Shown one piece after another: positions 36,131 to 48,640 of a DNA stretch of 64,000 bases (the stretch's first letter is position 1; the number at the start of each line of letters is the position of its first letter). The notes under the pieces were generated by a model. That model did no database searches, was not told where the DNA came from, and saw nothing but the letters and a program-made list of their open reading frames with translations. This DNA is from Pagrus major (taxonomy: Eukaryota > Chordata > Actinopteri > Spariformes > Sparidae): contig NC_133221.1 in assembly GCF_040436345.1 (NCBI RefSeq), forward strand, positions 20,519,165-20,583,164, read 5' to 3'. The translations under genes were made by a program, and so were the position numbers.

Positions 36131-38327
36131 AATTACTTTTGATTAAATGTTGTGTGTTCATCTCCACAATATCCACAACCAGTTGTTGGTTTCATCAACC
36201 ATGCTGGATTTGGCTTGTTAAGGTTTTCTCACTCTGTGTCTGTGCTGTGCTATTCTCACCCCGTGTCATCTCAGCGCTAATCCATTCAGTTTGGGCCGAA
36301 ACGCCACAAATAAACAGAAAGAGAAGACAAAACTGCAGGAGACAGGCATAAACAAAACCAATTCTCTTTGACTGCCTTCTCTGACATTGTTTCTCAGTAA
36401 GAAATGGGGAAAACCATGAGGTGGTTTCATTCATCCTATATGCACAACGCAACGCGTGGGTGTTCACCTAACAGATGGACATCCTGATCTAAATTATAAT
36501 CAGGTTATCCAGTGAGAAGAGGGACAGCTCATCACTGATGGGCATGTAATTTGCATAAAAGTACACACTGCCGTGAAAACCCCCATTGCCTGTGACATAT
36601 GCCTTCAGTTCACTTTATCTAGGAATGCACAGTGCCCGAATCACAGGGTGACAAGACAACAGGCGTTAAAAAAAAAGAGAGAAACTGATTCACGAGCATC
36701 GTAGAGAAACAGTTCACTCCTCTTGTGCCATTTGTTTTTTCATAAGCTCCGAGCGCTGTTAATACTTTGTGTATCAGTTTGTTCTTGTTTGCCAGACTGT
36801 GTTCAGGAGCAGCCTCTGGGGCTTGTCTACTGTCAAACAGGCTCTTCTCCTCTGAATTCCTCTGTTTTCTGTCAGTTTTAAGCGATAGAAGACAAGGGTG
36901 AGGGATGTCGGCAACAAGCAGCTGTACAGGAGTGTGTCGTCTGTTGATGCTGGTCTCTCCTGGCGCATGTAAGAGCTGTCACTTTCCCTCTCAATCACAA
37001 AATCTGTGTCTGAGTAAAAAACATGGAAGGCAGCGATGATATTAAAAATCTTAGAACACAATGATACATTTCAATTTGTGAATATTATTTTGAATCTGAA
37101 GGAAATTGAAGCCAGAACTTATTAGTAACATGCATAATTAAAGGCACAGATCAGAATTAAACAGTTAAATTAGAGAAGAGAAAGGGAAAGAAAAAAAATC
37201 TTGCTGTGTTTATTTTCTCAGTTTCCTGTGCTTACTCTTTTGTATCGTAATGGCAATATTTCCACAATGTTCCCCACCATCTGTGGGAATGTGATACCTT
37301 TCTATAGCTGAGTGAAAGAGGGGTGGGGGGAGGAAGTGGTGTTCTCTAATCCCAGAATCCCTCACATCGAATCATGCAAATTTGGTGCACTTTGAAGCGA
37401 ATCCAGCTCCTACCATATGCAGAGTGAAAACAACAATCTATTATGCATGCATTGCACCAAGCTTATGGTAATGTTATTTCACTGCTTTTCCTATAAAGTC
37501 AAATTTGCAGATGCACAACATTGCTAAAGTTTCTTTTAAAATAATATTTGTCTCATTGTGAATACCAGGCAAAGTGTTTGGAGGTAGCTGCTGAGATCTG
37601 TTTTGTCTCTCACTATAGGAGTGATGCTTGAAAATTGGATGGGTGATATTTTCTTCTTCCAATCTGTGTTTGAGAGGTTGCATTTTTCCTGTATTCACTC
37701 TGAGTATGTTCTCATGATTCAAGTTGTGCTCTTCAAAGACAACAACACAATTGAAAACTTCCTGCCATTCAATGTGGTTTGTTTTTCATGGTGTGCGTCA
37801 CTCCCAGGCACCACCGAGCTTAGCGTTCACGATGCCTTTGTCATGTTGTTCATCAGCGACAGACCATGTTATCCTGTCAGAACAACATGATGAAGTTAGT
37901 AAGTTAGATCTGCATCCGCTACAGATCAACTTTTAATGACCAGGTATTTGTTTAGGCTCTCAGGCTGCTCATCACAACAAACTGTTGGGCACTCTCACAT
38001 TATATCTCACCAGCCAAAAAGCTGTCAGCGCGCTTTGTTGCTCTCCGTCTACGGCTGGATTAAGAACACAACATCAATGATATTTCCATTTGTTCAATGG
38101 ATAATTAGGGCCCACGACATGCCAAGAATCATTTTCCATCTTGGCTCATCCTAATTTGGGGGAGGAATCATGCAAAGTGTAATTGGCAAGACAAGATGTG
38201 ACTGGTGTCTCCCGAGCGGATCCATGCTTTGTTACAACATGCAGTACTTAATGAAGAGGCTGGCGGCTCGCTTGATTATGTTGTGTTGTTGTATAAAATC
38301 ATATGCATAATGCTTCTGACACTGTGC
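36131..38327. other. Intergenic, nothing recognised
   Basis: There is no supported gene. A short G-rich stretch is at 37319-37333. Open frames up to 95 codons carry no motifs. Confidence 0.45.

Positions 38328-38424
<97 letters not shown>
38328..38424. repeat. (ATCT)n microsatellite
   Basis: There are about 24 nearly perfect units. It is the longest of three tetranucleotide GATA/TATC arrays in the window and is responsible for the Leu-Ser-Ile-Tyr reading frames here. Confidence 0.97.
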
Positions 38425-38960
38425 CTTATTTGCTTGCTTTACATATTCTTGTATCTTCAGGATTGAAGTTGTTTCATCTTGCTTTTCTCGCTCTGAGCAG
38501 ATCTGAAAGAAGAAACTTTACCGAAAGCACCATCAGCAGGTTTGAGACTGTCTGGGTCAGTGTGGGTGGTGTGGAAGGAGGGATGGCATCCCATTGAAAG
38601 GACACACACAAACAAACAAGCACACACATGCAGACAGGCACACTTTGCGGTGTACCTGTGACAGTACCATTATGAGAGATGACAGTGTGTCAGGCAGTTT
38701 CTTGTTGATTATGAAACCTATTTCACACACTGAAGCACTGTTTTCCTGCCGTGTTGCATGGGCCCAAAGCTTGTACATAAACAAGCCTTCTTGCTAAACT
38801 GTAGAGTGACAGTATCAAGGTGTCACTCCTCACTCTCGATGGTTGATTATGAGGTGGTTACGAATGCATTTCTTCTATTTGAATACATAAGCAATCCTTT
38901 AAATAACACCCAGTTTTTCCCTTTTATTTTCCCTTAAATTTATTTCATTTATTTTATTTT

Positions 38961-39467
38961 TTAAAGGAGACCTATTATGATTTTTTGTGTTTGTCCTTTC
39001 CTTCTATGTGTTATATAGGTTCTTCTGCATGTAAAAGGTCTTGAAAATTAAATAGGTCAAAGTCCACACCTACAGAAGCTCCTCTATCCCACAGAAAACA
39101 CTGCTCCTGAAATACCTCGTCAGTAGTCCTGCCTTTAAGCCTGTGACTTCGTGACATCACCACGTCACCATGTCACACATTTGTATCATTATCCTCAGCG
39201 GCTAGTTTGGCATATACAAATTAATTTAGCACAGCTGCTCTGTGGTTGTTAGCTGTACTGGCTCAGGCGTGTGTGCGCTGACCAATAAGAGCAGACTGGG
39301 CATTTGGGAGGGGAGGACCTTAAAGAGACAGCAGCTAAAACAGACAGAGGGGGGAAAAAAGTGATGCAGCACTGATGTGTTTTTTGAGCAATAAATCCTG
39401 TAAACCTGTTCTAGTAGTAACCCAAAATACAATTATGAACGTGAAAATGAACATATATCTCCTTTAA
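38961..39467 (+). mobile_element. TTAA MITE, 507 bp, both ends present
   Basis: TTAA is found at 38961-38964 and 39464-39467. The left terminus is AGGAGACCTATTATG and the right terminus, inverted, is AGGAGATATATGTTC, so the ends match in part. The interior has no transposase. The flank at 39468-39535 ('gttccccgtcttagcgtctt' then 'agcatggtaac') looks like the older TTAGCATG repeat, suggesting another nested insertion. Confidence 0.7.
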
Positions 39468-39535
39468 TGTTTAACATGTTCCCCGTCTTAGCGTCTTAGC
39501 ATGGTAACATTGGTTAATTAGCACTTTAAGATTCT

Positions 39536-41607
39536 TATTTTTGAACACCATCTGACAATACTGACAACTCTTCATACAAGCTATATGATGTTTACACTGT
39601 GAGAAATATACTGATAAAGCCCAAAACAAATGTTTTATGGCTGCACCTTTCCATCAAATGGAAATATTCTAAAGAAATAAAAATATATTTTGCGTATTGT
39701 TTGTATACACATTTTCTCAAAACTCAGCCTGCTCTTTTTTGCGTCTTTGGAAACTTTCTCCACTACAATTTAAAATACAGCTTTGTGGTTTTGAACAATG
39801 TTTGGCTGCACATCATGAGTTGGTAATTACTGAACCACCAGTGAGGACAGAGTGGTTTACATGCTTCAGGTTTTCAGTACATGATACATCCCTGTGGTGC
39901 ATCTGGACCTTATCAAACTCGGCCTAATGACTGGCTTTCATTGCAAGACCCACGAGTTTGTATTGAACTTGGAAGATCTGCTTTTAATTTCCATGCCTCT
40001 TTAAAAAAACACCCTAAAAATTACCACTTGTATACCATTTGGTGAATTCAAATCCATGATCATAAACCATTCAGCTTCTGTTTGTATCTGTTTCAGCTGA
40101 ACTTTGTATCTTTCATCTTTCATCAACTGTATTTATATATTTGCTTTAATTAATGGTTTTATTTTTGTCATTTTAAACTGTTACTGTATCATCAATGATC
40201 TTCGAGTTTCAATGAATACATGTCATATAAACATATACAAAACTGAAATATACACAAACATGCATACAGCAGACACAGTGGCACTCACATTGCCATTATG
40301 CACACAAAGCCTCACAGCTCGAGCGTACACCTTATAAAGCCACAGGATTTGGGGGAATAAAACTGTTAACCCACTGTTGAGTGTGAGTGTGGCTCGGCAG
40401 GGGTGGCTGCATATCATGCAGGATGAGAGACGGGACGTGGGGTGGCTTTATCACTCAAACTGGCCTCATGGAGCCCGGTGCTCTCTGCCAGCCAGACTCC
40501 AAGTTATTCTATGCCAGTGGAGCATTGATTTTCCACACTGTTAGCTCACATGATTCCCCCTTTCCTCAGAGGAAAATTGCCGGGATGAAAAAAAAAAGGA
40601 CTCCCTGTGATCGATTGGTCCACTGCGCTACTGAATTCAGGTTACAAGCTGAGGGAGATGAGGAGAGAAGGGGGAGCAGGGTGGGAGGGAGGGTGAGGAT
40701 GAAGACAGTGCACAGCGGGGCGTTTGCATGTTAGTCTCTCTGAGGTAAATATGGACCTGTAAAACTGGGGCTGAGGAGGAGAAGGTTGTAACGCAAGAGT
40801 GCACAGATACTGGTTTTACATCTTTTTTAACATTTATTATAGAAAGAAAAATGATGCTTTTGTATGTAATAATCAACTTGTTGCTGTGTTACCTTAAAAA
40901 ATCCTTCAGTTGCTTTAAATGTTATTAATCTTGCCAAAAAATATTCTTTGGCTTATGGATTAATGTGGGCTGGATACCTCAAAATCCTAAATACCTGAGA
41001 AATATATCTGTGAATCGGCTGATTCTTTTTGGCTGTGCACTTTTCTTTATGTAACAGCATTCTATAGTCAATACTTCACACATTAAACCCTTTCTGAAAG
41101 AGCCAGTAATAATCCAAAAACACTTGATGCAAAGCCAACGACGCCAATAAGCAACAGAACACAATAATGCAGTCTCCTTCCTTGACAAAAAACTTGGCAA
41201 CAAGGAAAGAACACCAAGTATATGGAGACGGTATGAAAATAGCCCATGCCATCAACGGCCAGTCACTTAGCCATTTACTATTAATAAATAATGCTCTGTC
41301 TTCCTCTCAGCCACTGCTTCTACTAGTTTTAAATGGTATACATTTTCATTAATGTCAGTGGCTTCTTCTTTATTGTGCCATCCTGCATGTTAGGTGAGCC
41401 TCTCTCTCAGCCTCTTAAGACCATTATGTTAGCAGTGATGCATATGAACTCATTTTCACATGATGGATGTGAAGGGTGGGGGAGAGGCACAACGGCCGCA
41501 TACAATAGCTCATCTAAGGGTGTGAAAACAGTGGCTTCCTGTCCATTTTACCATGAAACATCACGTCATGCATAAAGGTATACACTATACCGTACATATT
41601 GGATAGA
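39536..41607. other. Intergenic, nothing recognised
   Basis: No gene is supported. The 115-codon frame at 40387-40734 has low-complexity, basic composition and no family match that I can see. Confidence 0.45.
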
Positions 41608-42130
41608 TTTTTAGCCGTGTTAGCAGCGCAGCTCGAGGGAGGGCAATGTCGGTTTGGCGTTCAGTCAGGCCGCCAGTACAGTCAAGACAGAAATATCACA
41701 ACAACTACACCACAGACTGTGGTGCAATTTTGTCTTTACATTGATTTGTCCAACAGACTACTTAACTGCACCTTAGTGTGTATATTACCACCCAACCGCA
41801 CCAAATGTATATATATATATATATATATATATACAAACATATGTATATACACATACAGTTTTTATGTACATACTCTTTTATTATATTTATACATATTCTA
41901 TTTTTTTGTTGCATGCTCTTTCTTATTTTACTATTTTATTATCTTCTTACACGGGGGTTGCAATGGAAATTTCATTGACATGTTAATGTCCAATGACAAT
42001 AAAGGCAATCTTGAATCTTGAATCTTGAATCTTGAAGAGGATGAACCCTGATAACTCTGATCGCCCCTTGACTTTTTTTTCTAGCGCCATCTTGAGGTTG
42101 TGGTATCGAGTGAAATGCCTCAGTGACTAT
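41608..42130. repeat. Older dispersed repeat split by a LINE 3' end
   Basis: The left half, about 41608-41712 ('cgcagctcgagggagggcaa' through 'gacagaaatatcacaacaac'), and the right half, 42037-42130 ('aggatgaaccctgataactc' through 'ctagcgccatcttgaggttg'), are parts of the same percomorph repeat that also occurs at 34870-36130. The sequence between them is a LINE tail. Confidence 0.55.
41713..42036 (+). mobile_element. LINE 3' UTR with (TTGAATC)n tail, inserted in a repeat
   Basis: The segment ends 'cacgggggttgcaatggaaa', 'tttcattgacatgttaatgt', 'ccaatgacaataaaggc' and then four copies of 'aatcttg' (42007-42036). This is the usual form of a fish non-LTR element 3' end: a polyadenylation-like AATAAA followed by a short tandem tail. 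It also holds an (AT)n run at 41806-41834. No reverse-transcriptase frame remains. Confidence 0.6.
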
Positions 42131-42314
42131 TTTCCTGAGCTTGTCCTCATCAGAAAAACAACCATTTAGGTCGAAAACAAAACAACCCACATCTACATTT
42201 TTTGTTGGGTGGTGACCGCAGCTGTAGTAATTATTACAGCTGCAAAGGAGTGAAAAGTCTATATTCTTGAGTGCTGTTTTTGTTCAGTGTGAAACAAGAA
42301 GTCATCATGGAGCT

Positions 42315-42354
42315 AAAGATAAAGATAAAGATAAAGATAAAGATAAAGATAAAG
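42315..42354. repeat. (AAAGAT)n hexamer repeat
   Basis: Six perfect AAAGAT units are followed by one AAAGAC. Confidence 0.95.
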
Positions 42355-45295
42355 ACACGTACAAAGAAACCACTTAGTTCTGGTAAGAAAAACACCAAGG
42401 ATTGGCTTAAAATACATGTTTTGGTCGCCACAGACACACTCGGAATTGTCCCAAGGCCTTGTTAAAACATGTTACCTGCTAACATTTTCTCCTGCCGGCC
42501 GGGCTGGGGTGAGCCAACTCTTTCAAAGGTAACCTGATTTAATCCCTCCAACAGTTTTTGGAACAATTACATATGAATAGGCGCCCTCAAGGACTATTTC
42601 CACACACTGGAGTCTTGAGTGGCCCAGCAGGTAGACATTAGCCTTGCGCCCATGAGTAAATCCCACATGTAAAGTGACCGTTTTCATACAACAGAAAGGA
42701 GTTAACTGTGACTGAAAAGGAAATGTGCCCATGTGTGTGTTCTTATTTTACTATAACACCATTACACTTCCTGCATCAGCATGTGACGATATGAACAGGC
42801 CATAGTGCTCTTGTTTAGTTTAAGAGTCTACCATAAACTTTTGATGTTGTTTGATTGAGTTTCCCTGTTAGCATGAATAAATCAAATCACATGATTTCTG
42901 TCAATGACGAGCTAGCCCCTCCGCATTTGTCAAGATGATTACAGTTGTCATTTTATTTTGTTATGTCAGAAAATACACATTAGTTTGACAGTCATGAGTT
43001 AAAGGTGTACTATTTGCTGTTTTGAGCCTATAAGTTGCCGTTATTTTTACATGTATCATCAGAGTTTGACTTGTAGATTGAAAATGAGCATCTTGCGTGT
43101 GTTTCCATGTGTTAATTAACATTTTAAAGCATTGCTATACCAGAAAGCCTTAATAATTTAGATTGTTGTTAAGTATTAGTGTGTGTATTAAAAGAGCTGT
43201 CAATCACCTGTAACTCATAGGAGTAATTGTAGTCCTGTGTTTTCAGTTTGATGGTGACCTTTTCATCTAGATTTAGATTACATATTACACCGTCACCACA
43301 GAAAGATGTTTATGGGCCCGAGACACATACTAACTGTTAACACATCATCTTAATCATGTTTATTGTAATTAGAGAATGACCTCACGGGGATAAAAAATAA
43401 AAATGATTGATTATTCTAATCAAGTCATGTTGTAACAGCACAGAATCAGGTTAAGATGTTTCCTTTACCTGCTATTAGTAACCTTGTTAGGAATCACATT
43501 CTCTGTGTGCAAATATTTACTAAAGCTCAAAATCAGCACATAGCATAACACTATTCCAATTATCCTCAGACACAACAAATTCAACATTTTCATCTCATCT
43601 GGAGGCGATGGAAGCAAAAGGCCAACAATCATCGTTTTCCTATTTTTCTAAACAGGGCAATCCCTTTTTTTTGGGGCCAGAATGGGTGATAAGCTTTGTC
43701 ACTTTAATTACATCAACGTAAATATTTCATATTGGCCAAATCAGATCTTGTGGCTGCAACATTCTTGTAAATGGAATTTTATCTGTAGCTCGGGACCATT
43801 AGTGGCACTGAGTTCTGAGGCAGCCTAGAGGACGGTAATTAAGTCCACTCAGCCGTGACTAAACATTTTTGACATTTTTCCTAGTCCGGAATGAACTGTC
43901 AGTGTGCAGAGAGAGTAACCATCTTGTCACTTTGTGTTTGTATAAGAATAGCAGAAAGCTGGGTGCTATGCTGCGAGTCAAGAGTTTCATATCACGAAAA
44001 AAAAGAGAGGAATGAAATGCGGAAAAAGAGAAAATGGTGGTGGCTTAAACATGGGTTTGTCTGTCTATCTGTGCAGAATACATGTGTGCGTGTGTGACTG
44101 AGATAGACTGAGAGGAAGAAAGACAGACTGTCTGTAACCCATTTCTAATTCTCAGTTATTTCATTTCACAACAGCACTGAGAGGAGAGCAGCCTAAAATA
44201 CAGTAAGAATTTAGAAATCTTTCTCTGTTAATGCAAAGAAAAGTAGGACAAATTTGACTTTGCTTTGCATCGTGCCGGTTTGCTGATGGATCAAAGCTGT
44301 CAGAACAGCCCAGTTTCTCATGGTGGCTTCTGTTAGATTTTCTTTATATTTGTTTGGACCTTCAACCATGGTGTGTGTGCCTGTGTGTCTGTGTGTAAGC
44401 ACGTTCATTAGCAAGAAACTAAGGTCGATTTCAACAAAGTTACTGCATATTGTGATACATTTTGCATCTCATTTCAGTGAGGTACCAGGGTACTAATATG
44501 TTTCTTCTCTTGTGCGTACAGATATAATGAGTTACAGTGGAATCGAAAGCAAAATTCAGAGATAACAAGGTGACTTTGAACTTGCCTCCGAAGATATTCC
44601 ACTGGCATCCTTAAGAAGAAGAAAACAACCAATGCCTTAATAGCCAATACAAGCATTCCATCAACTTTGGTATGCTTGAGTAAATTGAATACCCCTGCTT
44701 TGCCTTTTGTTCTAGAAAATGCATCAAATTGATTGAAAGAAGCAATTACGGTACCAGGGAGCGGTATTGATTTTATGAAAGTGTGCAATTACTTTAATTG
44801 GGATAACCGTGTCTCGATTAGATGTTCGTCGTGCACTATGTTAAGAAAAAATGTCTGCATTTTACAGTTGTTTTGATATTGAGCAAATTCTATTTCCAGT
44901 GCAGCTCAACCTTTGTACCTGATTAGCCTGCTCATTTTCCTCTGTAACCACTTTCTCTGGGGATTCAGAAGACATTCAATCAACATGGGTTCAATGGTAA
45001 AGTCAATGGGGAACATTAGTGCAAATTCTTTTCAATGTCGCATGTTTGGATGATTTTTCTGCACAATACTGGGTTTGATTTGTGCGTCACACACACATGC
45101 AGAAAGCCCTGTTATGAGCAAATAAGAACTGTGTTTTATCCCTGAATGTGCTGCTTGCCAGATACAATTGAAATGCATCTTCGGTTCCAGCAATTCTGAG
45201 TTAAACCAGAAAAAAAGGGTAAAAATGAACAGTGAAGTCAAGCCTTAAATCTGGCTGCATACCATGTGACTCGACATGGAGCAACCGAATGAAAA
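42355..45295. other. Intergenic; possible conserved non-coding DNA at 42830-43470
   Basis: There is no supported gene. At 42830-43470 the sequence is repeat-free and AT-rich, with several homeobox-like TAAT/ATTA cores. The function is unknown, and the suggestion rests on composition only. Confidence 0.25.
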
Positions 45296-45316
45296 AGAGA
45301 GAGAGAGAGGAGGGAG

Positions 45317-45359
<43 letters not shown>
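45296..45359. repeat. (GA)n microsatellite
   Basis: A purine-only GA tract is interrupted near its left end by GGAGG. Confidence 0.95.
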
Positions 45360-45360
<1 letters not shown>

Positions 45361-47495
45361 AATACCCCCATAAAACCATCTCTGCTTTCAGTTCAAATAG
45401 GTCCTATCATCTCCATGACAACAGTCGTAATGGTAACATGGAAATATATTAATGTAAAACCATGGCAACGTTCTCCAATTGAATTAAGCAGCACCTGTGC
45501 ACATTACAGAAGAAGATAAAAGACAAAAGGAGCCAGCTTCTGCTTGCCAAGCAGCTGTGGCTTTCAGACCTTAAAAACCCATCTACATTTCCTCAACGCA
45601 TTTGTTTTCCAATGTTTCTGTGCGGCAAATTACCGTAGCATCGCACGTTTTCTGAGGGGGTTTTCTGTCGTATTTGTGCAAACAGATGAGAAACTGGATA
45701 ATTACGTTCTTTTTTTTTCTCCCCTCCCGTCGACTGTAAGCCCATGCTCCTCTGCCAGATAGCCAGATTAAGAGTATGTGTGTTTTACCATTAAATCACA
45801 TAATGGTGGGGCAATCATTCTGATAGGTAAAAGGGCACGGTGTTTGTGCACAAAGAGGCACGTTAGACACACAAACTCGGTACATTGTGCTCCCTTTCAT
45901 TCAAAACAGAGGGTGTGAGAGAGTGAAAGTGGTTGTGTTCTGCCTTCTTTTCTCTGAGCTGAGCTGAAAAGAGAAAACATTATCTACATCACCATGCCAT
46001 CAAATCTGATGGATTTTATCCCATCCCCTCCCTCCCCCTCCCTCCCTCTTTCTTCACTCTTCCCCTAGCCTCTGTGTTCACTGGTAATGGCAATGTAGCA
46101 TTCTCTCACCCTTGAAAATGTGAGTGTGTTTGTTTGTGTCTGTAAAAGAGGAAGAAAGAAAGGGGTGAGTCTGGCGAGAATACACAGCCTAAGTGAAATT
46201 ACTCTTAAAAGGATATTGTTGTTCCCAAAGAGTGTTGAACAGCATTTTTCAATGGCCATATTTTATTCATGCTGGCAGTCATGTCCAACACAAAGACCCA
46301 TACAGTACATCGACTTCAGTTCAACTATGTCTGTCTCTGGGAGAAAATCCTCATCCTCTTGCAAGGTAACATAGATAAAACTCTAATCTCCAATCTCTCA
46401 AGGGATCCGATGAGAAACTATTTTCTCCATCCTTCTTTCCATTGTGCAACAATGCCACTCCTTCCAGCCTGATGGAGGTCCAACTGTCAGTACTAAGTGT
46501 GCTTATACATTATAAGGCACTCAGGCCTCCCAACAGGCACCTTCTCTGCAGTAGGTCAAAATTGCATAACCATCTCTTTCACATCTTCCAGCTGTTTAAT
46601 GCCAGGAATGATGGAAGGTGGAGATTACCAAGAAATCAACACTGAGGGGAAATATACAGTAGAGTCTTGATTGGCTCTCTATCAAACACAGAATACTGTG
46701 AGAGTGTGCAGTGCACCAAACCTTGGATGTTTGATTAAAGTCATTGACACTGATGCTTACTTAGTGGAAAATTGCAATAATTTGTCCATTACATTACAAG
46801 CATGAGAATGAGCAGTTAGGTTTTCGGAGAAATTTGACCATGAACACACATTTCGCAGTATATCCTGTAATCACTGACACATTCTTGCCACATGAATTCA
46901 CTTGTAGAGAGAGATTATAATATGATTTGTCCTTTTTATAAAGCCAAGGTGAGAAGGTATTATGAACGTAGCCTTGAATGGTGAGAAAACTAAATCCAGT
47001 CTGTACTCAACCGCCAGTTGGACGAAAAGATTCATTTCAGTTTCTTTCACGTAGATTGTGATAGTTGTGCTTTTCAAGGGGTTTTGACAGATAAAATATA
47101 TTTTCCTAGAATAAAGCATTCCTTAGCAGGTTTGATCTTTCAGACTGAAAAAATATATCACTCACCACCTGCACTCCTCGCACAAATAACTTTGTAGTCA
47201 GGCTTATTCATGCAGAACATTTGTGGTTACTTTTGAAACATTTAAGCTTACCATATAAAAACACATTAGAACACCTGCAAAGATTATTTAAAAAAAAAAT
47301 CTTCTCTATCTGTTCAACATAGTCTTGTTCTGATCAATCTCTTCTAAAAAATAAAAAGATTCTTCTCAGTCTGAGAAGTTTTTCCACATTCTGGCATGAG
47401 TTTTGTGATGGTGAAGTGGTTCTCAAATGGCTGCAACATTTAAATAAAGTGTAATACAAGAACACGTTTGTATTAGTATTTCAGGCTTCAAATGG
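45360..47495. other. Intergenic, nothing recognised
   Basis: There is no supported gene or repeat family. A pyrimidine-rich patch is at 46020-46070. Confidence 0.45.
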
Positions 47496-47569
47496 TGACA
47501 AATTTGAATAAAAATTCCTTTATCATGCAGTAATTAAGATATTTCCCTATTTTTCCCTATTCTCGAGAA

Positions 47570-47935
47570 ATGTATCCCTTTAACAAACACTTTGTCATTA
47601 AAAACATATATATTGTGAGTGAAATATACCTCTAACATCCAGTTAGCCTATCTTTGATAATTGATGATAACTTAATTGCCCAGCAAATAATGTAAAAATG
47701 TCTTTATGGGTGAAAAATCCCTTTAACATCCAGTATTATAATAGTAATAATATTCCATCTTATTTATATAGTGCTTTTCATGATACTCAAAGACATTTGA
47801 CAATTACATTCAGAAAAGAAACCACAAGATGTTTGTTTGATAACTGATTAAATTTGTGATAAAAATATTTTTGTCAACAAAAATAATATAATTTCTAGTT
47901 GAATTATCCCTTTGACATCCAGTGTGATTGATACT
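47570..47935. repeat. Degenerate tandem repeat, unit about 90 bp
   Basis: The phrase 'ccctttaacatccagt' or a close variant recurs near 47632, 47722 and 47908, with a partial form at 47576. The longer spacing between the last two is explained by about 85 bp of different DNA (47747-47830, 'tttatatagtgcttttcatg' and following) that looks like a LINE-derived fragment inserted in the array. Confidence 0.5.
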
Positions 47936-48084
47936 GTTTGTCAGACCCTGTCTGCTTTCTGTTCTGACAGGGTTAACATATAGTTTATAGTGATTATGGT
48001 GACAGATTTCCCTCTGGAAATGTTGTAGTATTTTTTGGATTGAAGGTCGATTGTTGTTTTTCGGCGCAGATTTAGCCAGCTGAA

Positions 48085-48640
48085 ATGAAAACGGATGCTG
48101 GCAGATTTTATATTGAGCTAGTTAGCTTGTTAAGCCAACGATGCCAAAGATGAGAAACCTGTAAAATGTGTCATACATACGCTGTTTTTAACTACATCAA
48201 AAATGTGCTAAAAGCCTCAGGCTGAAGCTAAGGTCAAGCAAAGTCAACAATCTCACGAGCTAGCCAAATGATCTACAATGAAGACTTGGAAACAAAGAAA
48301 CAGCATGTTCGTGTATTGCTATGTAGAGCTAGTTGGCTATAGTACTGAAAGTATGACAAGGCTCACATGACAACTGTTGTTGGCAGATTTTATTATCTTT
48401 TGCTAGCTTGTTAAGCTAAAATTAGCTCCAGTAGTTGGTTAAATATTTTTGATATATCTCCAGCTGACTTTTACAATGAAAACCCTGTGAAATGCGTCTT
48501 TAACTGTGCTCTTTATCGCTACATGATACAGCGCTAAGGCGAAAGCTAATGTCCTGCCCTCAACAGTCTCACCAGCTAGTGATCAACATAGAGGACATGG
48601 ACACAAAGAATCAACATGTTCTTGTATTACAGTGTTGAGA
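48085..48640. repeat. Diverged tandem duplication, offset about 282 bp
   Basis: Two direct copies share ordered blocks: 'ggcagattttat' (48100 and 48382), 'agcttgttaagc', 'cctgtaaaatgtgtc' against 'ccctgtgaaatgcgtc', 'caatctcacgagctag' against 'cagtctcaccagctag', and 'agcatgttcgtgtatt' against 'aacatgttcttgtatt'. There is no coding sequence. Confidence 0.75.

Noticed and set aside
38205..38597. 130-codon frame with repeating Leu-Ser-Ile-Tyr
   Set aside because: It is a direct translation of the ATCT microsatellite, as are the similar frames at 28517-28928.
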